DNA from: Donghicola eburneus
Lineage (GTDB): Bacteria; Pseudomonadota; Alphaproteobacteria; Rhodobacterales; Rhodobacteraceae
DNA length: 64,000 nt
Assembly (NCBI RefSeq): GCF_900115865.1
Contig: NZ_FOXY01000001.1
Location: forward strand, 495,142-559,141
Direction: 5' to 3'
Part shown: piece after piece, positions 61,906 through 64,000 of the stretch
Numbering within the stretch: the first letter of the stretch is position 1
Layout: every line of letters begins with the position of its first letter
Program-made: the position numbers and the translations under genes
Notes under the pieces: generated by a model
Told to the model about the DNA's origin: nothing
What the model saw: only the letters and a program-made list of their open reading frames with translations
Databases searched by the model: none

Positions 61906-63654
61906 ATGTCGACAAACTTTACGCCCGCCCCTTGGCCCCGTCGTCTGCGCTCGCAGGAATGGTACGCGGGCAATTCTCGGGATACGATCTATCACCGCGG
62001 CTGGATGAAGAACCAAGGCTACCCGCACGATCTGTTCGACGGACGCCCGATTATCGGCATCCTGAATACATGGTCGGACCTGACCCCCTGCAACGGCCAC
62101 CTGCGCGAGCTGTCGGAAAAGGTGAAGGCCGGCATCTGGGAAGCTGGGGGCTTTCCGGTTGAAGTGCCCGTGTTCAGCGCGTCCGAAAACACCTTCCGCC
62201 CCACGGCGATGATGTTCCGCAACCTTGCCGCCCTATCGATCGAGGAAACCATTCGCGGGCAGCCCATTGATGGCGCGGTTCTGCTGGTCGGCTGTGACAA
62301 GACGACCCCAAGCCTGATGATGGCGGCGGCCTCCTGTGATATTCCGTCCATCGTTGTGACCGGCGGGCCAATGTTGAACGGCTATTTCCGTGGGGAACGC
62401 GTTGGCAGCGGAACGCATCTTTGGAAATTCTCCGAGGCGGTGAAAGCCGGAGAGATGACCCAAGAAGACTTCCTAGAGGCGGAGCAGAGCATGTCGCGCT
62501 CCTCTGGCACCTGCAACACGATGGGGACCGCTAGCACGATGGCCTCGATGGCCGAAGCTCTGGGTATGGCCCTGTCCGGCAACGCGGCCATTCCGGCGGT
62601 GGACAGCCGCCGCCGCGTGATGGCGCAGCTTTCGGGGCGCCGCATTGTGCAGATGGTCAAGGACGATTTGAAGCCTTCGGATATTATGACCAAAGAGGCC
62701 TTTGAAAACGCAATCCGCTGCAACGGTGCAATCGGCGGTTCGACAAATGCCGTGATCCACTTGCTGGCGGTCGCTGGCCGTGTTGGCGTTGATTTGACGC
62801 TGGACGACTGGGACCGATGCGGTCGGGATGTGGCGACAATTGTGAACCTTATGCCGTCAGGTGAATACCTGATGGAAGAGTTCTTTTACGCGGGCGGTCT
62901 GCCTGTGGTCCTCAAACGCTTGGGCGAGGGCGACCAGCTTCACAAAGAGGCTCTGACTGTATCTGGTGAAACGATCTGGGACGAGGTCAAGGACGTCGTC
63001 AATCACAACGAAGATGTGATCGTGCCATTGGACAAGGCCCTGACCGACCAAGGCGGCATCGCTGTTCTGAAGGGCAATCTCGCGCCAAATGGCGCGGTGC
63101 TGAAGCCGTCGGCGGCGAGCCCGAACCTCTTGCAGCACCGCGGGCGCGCTGTCGTGTTCGAGGATATCGATGACTACAAAGCCAAGATCAACGATCCGGA
63201 TCTGGATATCGACGAGACCTGCGTGATGGTGCTGAAAAATTGCGGTCCCAAGGGCTATCCTGGCATGGCAGAAGTCGGAAACATGGGTCTGCCGCCAAAG
63301 GTTCTAAAGAAAGGCATCACCGATATGGTGCGCATTTCGGACGCGCGCATGTCGGGCACAGCCTATGGGACCGTGGTTCTGCACACCTCGCCCGAGGCGG
63401 CGGCAGGGGGGCCTCTCGCGGTGATCCGCGACGGGGACATGATCGAGATGGACGTGCCAAACCGCCGTTTGCACGTCGATATTTCCGAGGAAGAGATGGC
63501 CGCCCGTCTGGCCGCGTGGCACCCTGCGCATGAGCAGGCCGGCAGCGGGTATGCATGGCTGCATCAGACACATGTGCAAGGTGCTGACACTGGTGCTGAC
63601 CTCGATTTCCTGAAAGGGTGCCGTGGGAATGCTGTCGGAAAAGACAGCCACTGA
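61906..63654 (+). CDS. IlvD/Edd-family sugar-acid dehydratase (L-arabonate dehydratase type)
   Basis: 582 residues, size of the arabonate/xylonate branch. Iron-sulfur ligands: LTPCNGHLREL, VGCDKTTPSLMMAAAS and SGTCNTMGTASTMA. Conserved end region GYPGMAEVGNMGLP and RISDARMSGTAYGT. Begins with WPRRLRSQEWY typical for the sugar-acid members. Dehydrates L-arabonate or a similar acid to the 2-keto-3-deoxy acid. CCGGAG upstream of the ATG. Overall operon: uptake, dehydration, second dehydration, oxidation to 2-oxoglutarate. Confidence 0.9.
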   Translation: MSTNFTPAPWPRRLRSQEWYAGNSRDTIYHRGWMKNQGYPHDLFDGRPIIGILNTWSDLTPCNGHLRELSEKVKAGIWEAGGFPVEVPVFSASENTFRPTAMMFRNLAALSIEETIRGQPIDGAVLLVGCDKTTPSLMMAAASCDIPSIVVTGGPMLNGYFRGERVGSGTHLWKFSEAVKAGEMTQEDFLEAEQSMSRSSGTCNTMGTASTMASMAEALGMALSGNAAIPAVDSRRRVMAQLSGRRIVQMVKDDLKPSDIMTKEAFENAIRCNGAIGGSTNAVIHLLAVAGRVGVDLTLDDWDRCGRDVATIVNLMPSGEYLMEEFFYAGGLPVVLKRLGEGDQLHKEALTVSGETIWDEVKDVVNHNEDVIVPLDKALTDQGGIAVLKGNLAPNGAVLKPSAASPNLLQHRGRAVVFEDIDDYKAKINDPDLDIDETCVMVLKNCGPKGYPGMAEVGNMGLPPKVLKKGITDMVRISDARMSGTAYGTVVLHTSPEAAAGGPLAVIRDGDMIEMDVPNRRLHVDISEEEMAARLAAWHPAHEQAGSGYAWLHQTHVQGADTGADLDFLKGCRGNAVGKDSH

Positions 63655-63689
63655 GTGTGCTCTTGGCTGGGGGCGTGTGCCTCCGGCGG

Positions 63690-63712
63690 GAGTATTTTTT
63701 GCAAAGATGAAA
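63690..63712 (+). repeat. Dispersed intergenic repeat, copy 2
   Basis: GAGTATTT, TTT, GCAAAGATGAAA; preceded by GCCTCCGGCGG (63680-63690). 20 of 23 bases match copy 1 (8093-8115, other strand). In both cases it lies between two genes of an operon. Confidence 0.7.
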
Positions 63713-63770
63713 GATGGAGCGTTTTGTGGGTTGGCTTTTGGGCTGGCTTGGAGCGCGGAGGAGATGAGAG

Positions 63771-64000
63771 ATGGGATTTGAACCGCACGGCAAGCATTTG
63801 GTGGCCGGAGAGTGGGTCGCAGGCGACGCGACGTTCAAGAACGAGCCGGTGAGCGGCGCTGCGTTTGAGTTTAGTGTCGGGACGCCTGAGCTGGTGGATC
63901 AGGCTTGTCAGGCCGCCGAAGAGGCGTTCTGGGAGTATGGCTATTCCAGCCGCGAGACGCGCGCGCAGTTTTTGGAAGCGATCGCCGACGAGATTGATGC
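63771..64000 (+). CDS. Aldehyde dehydrogenase, N-terminal part (cut by window end)
   Basis: First 76 residues: it begins MGFEPHGKHLVAGEWVAGDATF, then GTPELVDQACQAAEEAFWEYG and SSRETRAQFLEAIADEID. The pattern is of the 2-oxoglutarate semialdehyde dehydrogenase group, the last step of the non-phosphorylating arabinose/xylose route. GGAGGAG seven bases upstream. The active-site Cys and Glu lie beyond the window. Confidence 0.85.
   Translation, partial: MGFEPHGKHLVAGEWVAGDATFKNEPVSGAAFEFSVGTPELVDQACQAAEEAFWEYGYSSRETRAQFLEAIADEID

Overview
The window (64 kb) reads as chromosomal DNA of a marine alphaproteobacterium of the Rhodobacteraceae (Roseobacter group). The reasons are: a two-piece, circularly permuted tmRNA whose tag reads ANDNRAPVAMAA; the gene order trgA-trgB-cysK-mechanosensitive channel known from Rhodobacter tellurite resistance; a photolyase followed by a cyclopropane-synthase-type methyltransferase behind a promoter that looks like an RpoE/ECF (singlet-oxygen) site; a GbpR-ChvE-GguABC sugar operon; and a short intergenic repeat (GAGTATTT, three variable bases, GCAAAGATGAAA) present twice.

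Left part (1-21044), mostly core genome: the end of a cytochrome P450; class I fructose-bisphosphate aldolase with GCGC-centred operators; fumC with two tiny overlapping downstream genes; sspB; a chromate transporter; an ABM monooxygenase; a polyamine-type ABC importer operon (ATPase, Tat-exported binding protein, two permeases) with an Asp/Glu/hydantoin-racemase-like gene and a divergent GntR regulator; the tmRNA gene; a DinB-fold protein; photolyase; CFA-type methyltransferase; trgA, trgB, cysK, a large MscS channel and an AlaX-type editing protein; and tRNA-Ser(GGA).

Middle part (about 21.0-44.7 kb): an exopolysaccharide locus starting right after the tRNA-Ser gene and bordered by AT-rich non-coding stretches. 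It holds two GH16 glycanases (one an RTX protein without signal peptide, one with an apparent N-terminal signal), a Wzx-type flippase, an ExoP-type co-polymerase/tyrosine kinase, an ExoF-type export protein, an ExoQ-type polymerase, three glycosyltransferases, three membrane acyltransferases (one fused to an SGNH domain), three sulfotransferases of two families, and a small RTX protein. Together they predict a sulfated, acylated, succinoglycan-like polymer with dedicated cleavage enzymes. No initiating phosphoglycosyltransferase, PAPS synthesis gene or type I secretion ABC transporter is in the window.

Right part (44.7-64.0 kb): a secreted dienelactone-hydrolase-like protein; a periplasmic histidine phosphatase; a 578-residue membrane-anchored protein with a divergent MACPF/perforin-like motif; an aldo/keto reductase; a cyclophilin-like protein; a Tat-exported molybdenum hydroxylase pair; a LysR regulator with a three-gene operon (carboxymuconolactone-decarboxylase-like, F420-reductase-like, cupin); a DUF2938 membrane protein; and the operon gbpR / chvE-gguA-gguB-gguC-dehydratase-aldehyde dehydrogenase, which fits import and non-phosphorylating oxidation of L-arabinose or a related sugar to 2-oxoglutarate. 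The last gene is cut by the window end.

Assignments rest on reading motifs and gene context by eye; no database search was possible. The two points most worth testing are the sulfated polysaccharide locus and the possible MACPF-like protein.
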